Positions 38,327 to 46,351 of a stretch of 64,000 nucleotides of DNA are shown here, piece by piece (within the stretch, counting starts at the first letter, position 1; every line of letters starts with the position of its first letter). A program made the translations under genes and the position numbers. Source of the stretch: Massilia sp. Root335 (lineage in GTDB: Bacteria > Pseudomonadota > Gammaproteobacteria > Burkholderiales > Burkholderiaceae_D); the NCBI RefSeq assembly GCF_001425685.1, contig NZ_LMCY01000037.1, forward strand, positions 63,422-127,421, written 5' to 3'. The notes below the pieces were generated by a model that made no database searches, was not told the DNA's origin, and saw nothing but the letters and a program-made list of their open reading frames with translations.

Positions 38327-39637
38327 TCAGCGCATCAGCTTGTCGAGCGTCGGCTGCATCTCGCGCTGCCAGATCTTGTAGCCGTCGCCGTTCGGGTGCA
38401 GCAGGTCGGGGAAGATGGTCTTCGACAGCGTGCCGTCCGGCGCCAGGAATGCCTTGCCGAAGTTGAGGAAGAACACGTGCTTGCCGTCGGCCAGCCCGGG
38501 CAGCAGCGCGTTGACTTTCTCGTTGTTCAGGCGCAGGTCGTCGTCGGGCTTTTCGCCGCGCGGGAAGATCGCCAGCAGCAGGATCTTCGTGCGCGGCAGG
38601 TGCTTGCGGATTTCCTGGATGTCGCGCTTGATGCCGGCGTAGATCAGTTCCGGCGCCTCGTGGCGATGGCCCGTGTTGTTCGTGCCGATCATCATGACGG
38701 CGACCTTCGGCGGGATGCCGTCGATCTCGCCGTGCTCCAGGCGCCACAGGACGTTTTCCGTGCGGTCGCCGCCATAGCCCAGGTTCAACGCGTGATACTT
38801 GCCCCAGAACTCGTCCCACAGCGGCTTGTCGTTCTTTTCCCAGTTGTGCGTGATGGAGTCGCCGATGAAGACGAGGTCCGTCGGTTCGCCCGCGGCCTTG
38901 CGGCGTGCGATCTCGGCCAGTTTTTCCTTGTGCCGCGGCATCCACCAGTCGAGCGACCACGATTCGTTCAGCGGCGACGGCGTCACGCTCGCGGTGCGGT
39001 AGTCGGGGCAGGCCTCGTTGGCCTTGCCGGCCGCGTCGATGCGGATGTTGGCGATCTCGACGTCGCCGTCGCCGGTGCCGTCCAGCGCGAACGGCGTCGT
39101 CACGGCGCTGAAATCGTCGCCCTTGCGGTAGAAGCACGACAGCGCATAGCTCAGGTGGCGCCAGCCCTTGCCCTGGGCCGCGCGGGCATCGATCACGTCC
39201 ACGACCTTGCGCTCGCAGTCATGGCCGCAATCGACACGGTAGGTCAGGCCACCCTTCGCCAGCTCGTTCACTTTCAGGTCGAACGACACCGTGCCCCTGG
39301 CCAGGTAGGGGCGCAGGTCGAGCGGGGCGCTCTCCACGCGCACGGTCGAGAACCAGGCTTTCTTCCAGGTCAGGCCGAGTGCGTCGGCGGTCGTGTCCTT
39401 GGCCGTGCGGCGCGCTTCGACGACGGCGCCCGGCAGTTTCGGATCGTTGTCCATGCGGCCGGCGGCGGCCGTCAGCGGTTGCTGGACGTCGAAGTCGCCG
39501 AACATCACGTGGGCGCCGGCGAGAGGCTGGGCGACGTACAGGGGCAGGGCGGGCGCGGCCGGCGCGGCCGCGGCGGCCGTCGCGGCCATTGCGGCCGTGG
39601 CGGCCAGGATGAGGGCAGAGGAATGGCGGAAATTCAT
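38327..39637 (-). CDS. secreted SGNH/GDSL hydrolase with N-terminal sugar-binding-like domain
   Basis: 436 aa from ATG 39637. An Ala-rich signal peptide (about residues 1-25) is followed by a beta-rich region of about 190 residues resembling the ExoP-type galactose-binding fold (VMFGDFDVQQPLTAA, RTASVTPSPLNESW). The C-terminal SGNH domain has GDSI in LVFIGDSITHNW, a Gly in LGYGGDRTENV, GTNN in MMIGTNNTG and DLLHPNGDGY with the Asp-His pair. It is probably an acetylesterase acting on polysaccharide or PAF-like esters outside the cytoplasm. No CAZyme cluster surrounds it. Confidence 0.85.
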   Translation of the reverse strand: MNFRHSSALILAATAAMAATAAAAAPAAPALPLYVAQPLAGAHVMFGDFDVQQPLTAAAGRMDNDPKLPGAVVEARRTAKDTTADALGLTWKKAWFSTVRVESAPLDLRPYLARGTVSFDLKVNELAKGGLTYRVDCGHDCERKVVDVIDARAAQGKGWRHLSYALSCFYRKGDDFSAVTTPFALDGTGDGDVEIANIRIDAAGKANEACPDYRTASVTPSPLNESWSLDWWMPRHKEKLAEIARRKAAGEPTDLVFIGDSITHNWEKNDKPLWDEFWGKYHALNLGYGGDRTENVLWRLEHGEIDGIPPKVAVMMIGTNNTGHRHEAPELIYAGIKRDIQEIRKHLPRTKILLLAIFPRGEKPDDDLRLNNEKVNALLPGLADGKHVFFLNFGKAFLAPDGTLSKTIFPDLLHPNGDGYKIWQREMQPTLDKLMR

Positions 39638-39737
39638 GGCGTCTCGTGCTTGATCGTTTGGTTGTTTGGTTGTTTTGTCGAACAAATAGGTCAAAAAAAA
39701 GCGCCCCGGACGGGACGCTTTCTCTTGCCGAACCAGC

Positions 39738-40517
39738 TTACTGGATCTTGGCTTTCTTCATCAGCTCTTCGCGGTATGCAGCCAGCTTGCGCTGCTGCAG
39801 CGATTCCGCGACCTGCTGCTTCACTTCTTCCAGCGGCGGGACCTTGGCCGGACGTACGTCTTCCAGCTTGATCACGTGCCAGCCGAACTGGGTGTGCACC
39901 GGGGTCTCGGTGACTTGACCTTTTTGCAGCGAGGTCATGGCCTTCGAGAACTCAGGCACGAACGAGGCCGGGTTTGCCCAGTCCAGGTCGCCGCCGTTCG
40001 GTGCCGAACCCGGGTCCTTCGACTGCTTGGCCAGGTCTTCGAACTTGGCGCCGCCTTTCAGCTTCGCGATGATCTGCTTGGCTTCGTCTTCCGTGCCGAC
40101 GAGGATGTGGCGGGCGTGGTATTCCTTGTCGCCCACCTGCGCCTTGTACTTGTCGTACTCGGCCTTGATGTCCGCATCCTTGACCGGATTCTTCTTGATG
40201 TAATCGGCCAGCATCGCATTGATGATGATGCTCTGGCGCGCGTTGTCGATTGCGTTCTTGACGTCCGGACGGGTGCCGACGCCTTGCTTGTCGGCTTCCT
40301 GGATCAGGACTTCGCGGCCGATCAGGTCCTTCTTGATTGCCTCGCGCAGTTGCGGGGAATCGGTTGCCTTGCCTTGGGCGACGACCTGTTTGACCACCTG
40401 GTCAACCTTGGCCGCAGGAATGGGCTTGCCATTGACGGTCGCAACGTTCTGCGCGAACGACGGCAGGGCTACCATCGCGGTCATGGCTAACAACAGGCGG
40501 GCTGGCTTCACAATCAT
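39738..40517 (-). CDS. periplasmic parvulin-type PPIase, second of a tandem pair
   Basis: 259 aa. A signal peptide ends at ALPSFAQ. A SurA-like N-terminal helical region (NGKPIPAAKVDQVVKQVV) is followed by a PpiC parvulin domain (about 130-225; YHARHILVGTEDEAKQIIAK, GGDLDWANPASFVPEF, FGWHVIKLEDVRPAK). The tail ends KKAKIQ. It assists proline-limited folding in the periplasm. It is a close paralogue of the upstream gene, 101 bp away, sharing motifs and termini. The pair follows bolA in a probable operon. Confidence 0.93.
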   Translation of the reverse strand: MIVKPARLLLAMTAMVALPSFAQNVATVNGKPIPAAKVDQVVKQVVAQGKATDSPQLREAIKKDLIGREVLIQEADKQGVGTRPDVKNAIDNARQSIIINAMLADYIKKNPVKDADIKAEYDKYKAQVGDKEYHARHILVGTEDEAKQIIAKLKGGAKFEDLAKQSKDPGSAPNGGDLDWANPASFVPEFSKAMTSLQKGQVTETPVHTQFGWHVIKLEDVRPAKVPPLEEVKQQVAESLQQRKLAAYREELMKKAKIQ

Positions 40518-40618
40518 TTATTCGATCCTATCTAAAACCGGTGGTGGTGTCCGGTAGTCAACACGAAAAGTCGCCAGGGCGACGAAAACCGGCAGCCTGG
40601 GCCGCCGGCGCTGCAATG

Positions 40619-41410
40619 TTACTGCACCTTTGCTTTTTTGACCATTTCTTCCTGGTACGCGGCCAGCTTTTGCTGGGTCAGCGCTTCGGAGATCTGCGGC
40701 TTGACTTCGGCCAGCGCCGGCAGCTTGGCCGGGCGCACGTCGTCCAGCTTGATCACGTGGTAGCCCACCTGGGTCTTGACCGGGGTGTCGGTGATCGCGC
40801 CTTTCTGAAGATTGGTGAAGCCGGCAGCAAATTCCGGCGGGAACGAGGACGGGCTCGCCCAATCCAGGTCGCCGCCGTTGTTGGCGGTGCCGGTGTCCTT
40901 CGACTGCTTGGCCAGGTCTTCGAACTTGGCGCCGCCTTTCAGCTTGGCGATGGCCGCCTTCGCTTCGTCTTCCGTCGCGAACAGGATATGGCGCACGTGG
41001 TATTCCTTGTCGCCCGTCTGCTTGGCGAAGCGGTCGTACTCGGCCTTGACTTCGGCGTCCGTCACAGGGTGCTTCGTGATGTAGTCGCGCGCGAGGGCGT
41101 TGATCACGATGGTCTGGCGCGCGTTCTCCAGCGCCGCCTTGACTTCCGGATTCTTTTCGTAGCCCTGCTTGATCGCTTCCTGCATCATCACCTCGCGCGA
41201 GATCAGGTCCTTCTTGATCGCCTCACGCAGCTGCGGGCTGTCGGTGCCCTGGCCTTGCGCCACGACCTGCTTGACGATGGCGTCGGCGCGCGAAGAGGGG
41301 ATCGCCTTGCCATTCACCACGGCGAGGTTCTGTGCGAACGAAGGCGAGTATGCGAAGGATGCGGCGATAGCGATCAGGGCTAACAGTAGCCGCGCTGGCT
41401 TAAAAGTCAT
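40619..41410 (-). CDS. periplasmic parvulin-type PPIase, first of a tandem pair
   Basis: 263 aa. A signal peptide ends near SPSFAQ. The build matches the downstream paralogue: NGKAIPSSRADAIVKQVVAQ, parvulin core HVRHILFATEDEAKAAIAK, GGDLDWASPSSFPPEF, YHVIKLDDVRPAK, and the ending KKAKVQ. The two proteins differ mainly in the helical region and the substrate-facing loop, which suggests duplication then specialisation. It probably shares a transcript with bolA and yciB, 117 bp upstream. Confidence 0.93.
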   Translation of the reverse strand: MTFKPARLLLALIAIAASFAYSPSFAQNLAVVNGKAIPSSRADAIVKQVVAQGQGTDSPQLREAIKKDLISREVMMQEAIKQGYEKNPEVKAALENARQTIVINALARDYITKHPVTDAEVKAEYDRFAKQTGDKEYHVRHILFATEDEAKAAIAKLKGGAKFEDLAKQSKDTGTANNGGDLDWASPSSFPPEFAAGFTNLQKGAITDTPVKTQVGYHVIKLDDVRPAKLPALAEVKPQISEALTQQKLAAYQEEMVKKAKVQ

Positions 41411-41527
41411 TTTGTTTCCTGTGAGGGGGTTGCTTGGACGAAGATTTGATTAATAATTATTGTGATGCGTAGCGGATTCTGAATCAGCTTACTTACAACT
41501 CACTTAAAACTCCCTGAAACCGCGCCG

Positions 41528-41803
41528 TCACGACTGTTCGGACGGTGCGAGGGCGGTGATCGCCAGGGCATGTATGTCGGAGTGCATCATACCTTGCACG
41601 GCATCATATACCAGTCGATGACGCATGACCAGCCTCACTCCCTCGAAGCGTTCCGAAACGATTTTCACTCGGTAATGCCCACCGCCGGAGGCCGCGCCGG
41701 CATGGCCTGCATGCAGGTGCGAATCGTCGCCGACTTCCAGTACGGACGGGCTCAACGCGGCGTCCAGCAACTGGCGGATGCGTTCCACGCGCTCGCTCAT
41801 CAT
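41528..41803 (-). CDS. BolA family protein
   Basis: 91 aa. The BolA fold motifs are present: RIRQLLDAALSP, the conserved His region GGGHYRVKIVSERFEG, and the signature RLVMRHRLVYDAVQGMMHSD with the helix IHALAITAL. BolA proteins partner monothiol glutaredoxins in iron-sulfur cluster handling; some also bind DNA. The start at 41803 overlaps the yciB stop (ATGA). The alternative ATG 41800 shortens it by one residue. IbaG/BolA subclass is not resolved. Confidence 0.93.
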   Translation of the reverse strand: MMSERVERIRQLLDAALSPSVLEVGDDSHLHAGHAGAASGGGHYRVKIVSERFEGVRLVMRHRLVYDAVQGMMHSDIHALAITALAPSEQS

Positions 41804-42459
41804 GCGTCTCCCTTGCCCTGGCCTTGCGGCTGTTCGTGCTCTTCGATGTACTTCGACAGCATCAGCGTCTGGACGACGATGAACGCGAAAAAGATGCCCG
41901 TGATGCCGAACAGTTTGAAGTTCACCCACGCGCCCGTATTGCCCTTGAAGACGATGAAGGCCATGACGAGGTTCAGCACGCCGATCGCGGCGAAGAAGGT
42001 CATCCACGCATAGCCCACCCTGGCCCAGACGGCGTCCGGCAGCCTGATCTGCGCTTCCATCACCTTGCGCATCAGGTTGTTGCGGAAGCCGACCTGGGCG
42101 ACGAACAGCGCCAGCGCGAAGGCCCAGTACAAGATCGTCGGCTTCCACTTGATGAAGCTTTCGTCGTGGAAGTAGATCGTGGCGCCGCCCGTCACGACGA
42201 TGACGCCGAGCGAGAGCCACAGCATGCCGTCGACCTTGCGGCCGCGCGCCAGCAGGTACAGGATCTGCAGGATCGTCGCGACGATGCCCACGAGGGACGC
42301 CAGCATGATCGGCGCCTGCTCGGGCGTGACGTTGCCGCCCGAAATCAGGCCCCCCATGTACTGGACGGCAAGCGCATGCGCCGCGTCCTGGTGGCCGTCC
42401 GCGAATTTATAGACGAGGAAGAACAGGATGACCGGGAACAGGTCGAACAGGAATTTCAT
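41800..42459 (-). CDS. yciB: inner-membrane septation protein A (YciB/IspZ)
   Basis: 219 aa with five or six membrane helices. It begins MKFLFDLFPVILFFLVYKFA, the hallmark of YciB, and contains HDESFIKWKPTILYWAFALA and the WMTFFAAIGVLNLVMAF segment. It has a Gln-rich cytoplasmic tail. In other bacteria it affects cell division and envelope integrity and interacts with elongation and septation proteins. It overlaps bolA and sits 19 bp after msrB, forming a msrB-yciB-bolA-PPIase operon typical of Burkholderiales. Confidence 0.95.
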   Translation of the reverse strand: MKFLFDLFPVILFFLVYKFADGHQDAAHALAVQYMGGLISGGNVTPEQAPIMLASLVGIVATILQILYLLARGRKVDGMLWLSLGVIVVTGGATIYFHDESFIKWKPTILYWAFALALFVAQVGFRNNLMRKVMEAQIRLPDAVWARVGYAWMTFFAAIGVLNLVMAFIVFKGNTGAWVNFKLFGITGIFFAFIVVQTLMLSKYIEEHEQPQGQGKGDA

Positions 42460-42478
42460 AAGCTGACTCTATCCTCGT

Positions 42479-42883
42479 TCAGACCGGCTCGAAACGGAGC
42501 GCGGCCGAGTTGATGCAATAGCGCAGGCCGGTCGGCGGCGGGCCGTCCGGGAACACATGGCCCAGGTGGGCGTCGCAGACGGCGCAGACGATTTCCGTGC
42601 GCACCATGCCGTGGGTGCGGTCGGTCTTTTCGATCACATTGTCCGGATCGAGTGCGCGGAAATAGCTGGGCCAGCCGCAGCCGGACTCGAACTTGGCGTC
42701 CGATTCGAACAGCGGCGTGCCGCAGCACACGCAGTGGTAGATGCCGTGCTCGTGGTGGTCCCAGTACTTGCCCGTGAAGGCGCGTTCGGTGGCCGCGTGG
42801 CGCGTCACCTGATATTCCATCGGGTCCAGCTCGGCGCGCCATTCGGCGTCCGCCTTGATCACTTTTGTCATTTTGTCGGTCAT
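42479..42883 (-). CDS. msrB: methionine-(R)-sulfoxide reductase B
   Basis: 134 aa. Two zinc Cys pairs are present (CVCCG; CAVCDAHLGHVF). The catalytic Cys lies in LRYCINSAALRF, with the substrate motif GWPSYFRAL. It reduces methionine R-sulfoxide in proteins using thioredoxin. It is 22 bp downstream of selO, which pairs two redox-stress proteins on one transcript. Confidence 0.97.
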   Translation of the reverse strand: MTDKMTKVIKADAEWRAELDPMEYQVTRHAATERAFTGKYWDHHEHGIYHCVCCGTPLFESDAKFESGCGWPSYFRALDPDNVIEKTDRTHGMVRTEIVCAVCDAHLGHVFPDGPPPTGLRYCINSAALRFEPV

Positions 42884-42904
42884 GATTTTTCTGTCGTCAT
42901 GGAA

Positions 42905-44392
42905 TCAGGATGAGCAGCTCACTTCGAGGTGGGAGGCCCAGTCCGGCGGCAATGCCGCATAGCTGTCGTGCTCGGGCTGGTCGTCGAACGGGCGCTCGAG
43001 CACGGCCAGCAGCCTGCGCACTTCGTCGAAGTCGCCATTCTGCGCCTTTTCGATCGCCACCTGGGCGAGGTAGTTGCGCAGCACATACTTGGGGTTGACG
43101 GCGTGCATCGCAACCCGGCGCGCCGCGTCCACGCTGCCTTCCAGGCGCAGCCGGTCGCGATATTGCGCGGCCCAGGCATCGAAGGCGGCGCGGTCGAGGA
43201 ACAGGTCGCGCAGCGGCGCATCCGCCTCGTCGCGCTGCGCGTGGGGCACGTCGACCTCCAGTTCGCCCAGGCGGCGGAAGAACAGTGTGAAGTCGACGTG
43301 GTTCGCCTGCATGAGCTTGAACATATCGTCGGCCAGCGCGCGGTCGTTCTCTTGCGTCGATTTGAGGCCGAGCTTGGCATGGAGAAGTTCGTCGAACTTT
43401 TCGCCGTAGGCGTCGATATACACGTCCAGCGCGGCCTGCGCCGCTTCCTGGTCCCCGATCAGCGGCAACAGGGCGTTGGCCAGCGCATAACAGTTCCAGT
43501 GGCCGACGGGGACCTGGTTCGCATACGAATAGCGGCCGCCCTGGTCCGTGTGGTTGCAGATGTGGTCGACGTCGAACGCTTCCATGAAGCCGAACGGCCC
43601 GTAGTCCAGCGTGATGCCCAGGATCGACATATTGTCAGTGTTCATCACGCCATGCATGAAGCCGACGGCCTGCCAGTGCGCGATCATCCGTGCCGTGCGG
43701 CGCGTGACTTCCTCGAGCAGGGCGACGTAGGGATTCGGCGCGTCGGCCAGTGCCGGGTAAAAGGTCTCGATGACGTAGTCGGCCAGCGTGCGCAGTTCTT
43801 CCGGCTTGTTGTTGTAGCGCCAGTGCTCAAAGGAACCGAAGCGCACGAAGCTGGGCGCCATGCGGGTGACGACGGCGGCCGTTTCCATCGTTTCGCGGAT
43901 CACGCCCTGGTTCGAGCCCGTCACCATCAGGGCGCGGGTCGTCGGGATGCCGAGGGCGGCCATCGCTTCCGAGCACAGGAATTCGCGGATCGACGAGCGC
44001 AGCACGGCGCGGCCGTCGCCCATGCGCGAATACGGCGTCATGCCGGCGCCCTTGAGCTGGAGTTCCATGCGCCCGTCCGGCCCGGCGATGTCGCCCAGCA
44101 GGATCGCGCGGCCATCCCCCAGCTGGCCCGCCCAATGGCCGAACTGGTGGCCGGAATACACGGCCGCCAGCGGCTGCGCGCGCTGCGGCACGTCGTTGCC
44201 CGTGAAGACGGCGACGAAGTCCTCGTGCGCGAGGTCGGCCGGGTCGAGTCCGACGAGCCGCGCCGCCGGCGCGCTGGCCGCGACGAAGTACGGCGCGGGC
44301 AGGGGCGTCGGCATCAGGCGCGTGTAGAACGCGGGCGGCAAACCGGCAAAGGAGTTGTCGAACGGCAGGTCGTCGGCGGTGCGGGTGCTGAT
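42905..44392 (-). CDS. selO: SelO protein adenylyltransferase (YdiU family), start uncertain
   Basis: About 495 aa. It carries the pseudokinase-fold SelO hallmarks YSGHQFGHWAGQLGDGRAIL, ELQLKGAGMTPYSRMGDG, GVMNTDNMSILGITLDYGPF and the C-terminal NPKYVLRNYLAQ. It transfers AMP to Ser/Thr/Tyr of redox proteins. This homologue ends ...CSS. No ATG, GTG or TTG lies near the expected N-terminus (DLPFDNSF). ATC at 44392 follows AGGA at 6-base spacing and is used here as a provisional start. TTG 44473 or ATG 44677 are worse alternatives that would run into promoter territory. Confidence 0.88.
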   Translation of the reverse strand: MSTRTADDLPFDNSFAGLPPAFYTRLMPTPLPAPYFVAASAPAARLVGLDPADLAHEDFVAVFTGNDVPQRAQPLAAVYSGHQFGHWAGQLGDGRAILLGDIAGPDGRMELQLKGAGMTPYSRMGDGRAVLRSSIREFLCSEAMAALGIPTTRALMVTGSNQGVIRETMETAAVVTRMAPSFVRFGSFEHWRYNNKPEELRTLADYVIETFYPALADAPNPYVALLEEVTRRTARMIAHWQAVGFMHGVMNTDNMSILGITLDYGPFGFMEAFDVDHICNHTDQGGRYSYANQVPVGHWNCYALANALLPLIGDQEAAQAALDVYIDAYGEKFDELLHAKLGLKSTQENDRALADDMFKLMQANHVDFTLFFRRLGELEVDVPHAQRDEADAPLRDLFLDRAAFDAWAAQYRDRLRLEGSVDAARRVAMHAVNPKYVLRNYLAQVAIEKAQNGDFDEVRRLLAVLERPFDDQPEHDSYAALPPDWASHLEVSCSS

Positions 44393-44609
44393 ATCGCTTC
44401 CTTGTCTGAATGAGGGCTGGTGTGCGGATTTTACCCCACACGCGCGGATTCTATGGGGCTCACCGGTGCGCAAACCATGCAGGTTACATTCCGTAACCGT
44501 TTTGTAATGTTGCGCCGGCGGCAATGCTGCGGTGCCGCATCGATTTCCATTGACGGTGTCCGCACGATCGTTCGAAACTGGATATTCCGACAACATCCTC
44601 GAGAGACCG

Positions 44610-46268
44610 ATGACGAACCTGCAGCCGCCGCTCATGGGCGCGATGATGGACCAGCCACTCCTGATTTCGAGCATCATCCGGTTCGCCGCGCGGCATTACG
44701 GCGGCAGCGAGATCGTGTCGCGCCGCGTCGAGGGCGACATGCACCGCTACACGGTGCGCGACTGCGAAGCGCGGGCGCGCCGGCTCGCGAACGTGCTGCG
44801 GGCGCAGCAAGTCGCGCCGGGCGAGCGCGTCGGCACGCTGGCCTGGAACGGCTACCGGCACATGGAACTGTATTACGCGGTGTCCGGCTCGGGCGCCGTG
44901 CTGCACACGATCAATCCGCGTCTGCATCCCGACCAGATCGCCTACATCGTCAACCATGCGGAAGACCAGCTGCTGTTCTTCGACCTGACCTTCCTGCCGC
45001 TGGTCGAGGCGATCGCGCCGCGCTGCCCGACGGTGAAGGCGTTCGTGCTGATGAGCGACCGGGCGCACATGCCGGCCGCAAGCAACAGCGCCAACCTGCT
45101 GTGCTACGAAGACCTGATCGACGCCGCGTCCACCGACTACGCCTGGCCCGAATTCGACGAGCACGCGGCCGCATCGCTGTGCTACACGTCCGGCACGACG
45201 GGCAATCCGAAAGGCGCCCTGTATTCGCACCGCTCGACCGTGCTGCACGCATACGCGTCGGCCATGCCGAATGCGCTGAACGTGGGGGCGGCCGACGTCG
45301 TGCTGCCCGTCGTGCCGATGTTCCATGTGAACGCGTGGGGCTTGCCGTATTCCGTGCTGCTGGCGGGCGCCAAGCTCGTGCTGCCGGGGGCGGCGCTCGA
45401 CGGCAAGTCGCTGTACGAGTTGTTCGAGGCGGAGGGCGTGACGTTTTCCGCCGGTGTGCCGACCGTCTGGCTCGGGCTGGTCAATTACGTGCTGCAGAAC
45501 GGGCTCGCGTTCTCGACGTTCCGGCGCACCGTGATCGGGGGCGCCGCGTGCCCGCCGGCGCTGATGGACACGCTGATCGACCGCCTCGGCGTCAAGGTCA
45601 TCCACGCCTGGGGCATGACGGAAATGTCGCCGCTCGGCACGACGGGTGGCCTGCTGGCGAAGCACCGCGACCTGCCCGTGGAGAGCCAGCGCGCCATCCT
45701 GCGGAAACAGGGCCATGCGATCTTCGGCGTCGACATGAAGATCGTCGACGACGGCGGCTGCGAACTGCCGTGGGACGGCCGCACGTTCGGGCACCTGCTC
45801 GTGCGCGGCCCGTGGATCGTTTCCCGCTATTTCGGCGGCAACAGCGGCGACGAGGGCGGCGACGTGCTGCAGGACGGCTGGTTCCCGACCGGCGACGTGG
45901 CGACGATCGACGCCGACGGCTTCATGCAGATCACGGACCGCAGCAAGGACGTCATCAAGTCGGGCGGCGAGTGGATCGGGTCGATCGACATCGAGAACAT
46001 CGCGATGGCGCATCCGGCCGTGCTGCAGGCGGCGTGCATCGGCGTGCATCATCCGAAGTGGGACGAGCGGCCCGTGCTCGTGGTCGTGCGGCGGCCCGGG
46101 GCGAGCCTCACGCGCGAGGAGATGCTGCGCTTCTTCGACGGCCGGATCGCGAAATTCTGGATGCCGGACGATGTCGTGTTCGTGGACGCGCTGCCGACCG
46201 GGGCGACCGGCAAGATCCAGAAGAACCGGTTGCGCGAACAGTTCCGCGATTATCGGTTGCCCGGTTGA
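44610..46268 (+). CDS. AMP-forming acyl-CoA ligase
   Basis: 552 aa ANL-superfamily enzyme. The P-loop is YTSGTTGNPKGALYSH (A3), followed by MFHVNAWGLP, the A5 region HAWGMTEMSPLG, GWFPTGDVATIDADG (A7) and ITDRSKDVIKSGGEWIGSID (A8). The A10 Lys is in ATGKIQKNRLREQF. This subfamily takes medium-chain, long-chain or methylthiopropionyl acids. RBS GAGAG precedes ATG 44610. It is followed 83 bp later by a bifunctional beta-oxidation enzyme, which fits fatty-acid activation. Confidence 0.92.
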   Translation: MTNLQPPLMGAMMDQPLLISSIIRFAARHYGGSEIVSRRVEGDMHRYTVRDCEARARRLANVLRAQQVAPGERVGTLAWNGYRHMELYYAVSGSGAVLHTINPRLHPDQIAYIVNHAEDQLLFFDLTFLPLVEAIAPRCPTVKAFVLMSDRAHMPAASNSANLLCYEDLIDAASTDYAWPEFDEHAAASLCYTSGTTGNPKGALYSHRSTVLHAYASAMPNALNVGAADVVLPVVPMFHVNAWGLPYSVLLAGAKLVLPGAALDGKSLYELFEAEGVTFSAGVPTVWLGLVNYVLQNGLAFSTFRRTVIGGAACPPALMDTLIDRLGVKVIHAWGMTEMSPLGTTGGLLAKHRDLPVESQRAILRKQGHAIFGVDMKIVDDGGCELPWDGRTFGHLLVRGPWIVSRYFGGNSGDEGGDVLQDGWFPTGDVATIDADGFMQITDRSKDVIKSGGEWIGSIDIENIAMAHPAVLQAACIGVHHPKWDERPVLVVVRRPGASLTREEMLRFFDGRIAKFWMPDDVVFVDALPTGATGKIQKNRLREQFRDYRLPG

Positions 46269-46351
46269 GCGGCGCGCGCCAGAAATAACACGACCGTTCT
46301 TTTACGGGTTATATTGTCGCCACCGTCAATCACACAAACGCAAGGAGACCC

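Noticed and set aside
41570..42013. Plus-strand ORF opposite bolA/yciB
   Set aside because: Antisense to two conserved, overlapping genes.
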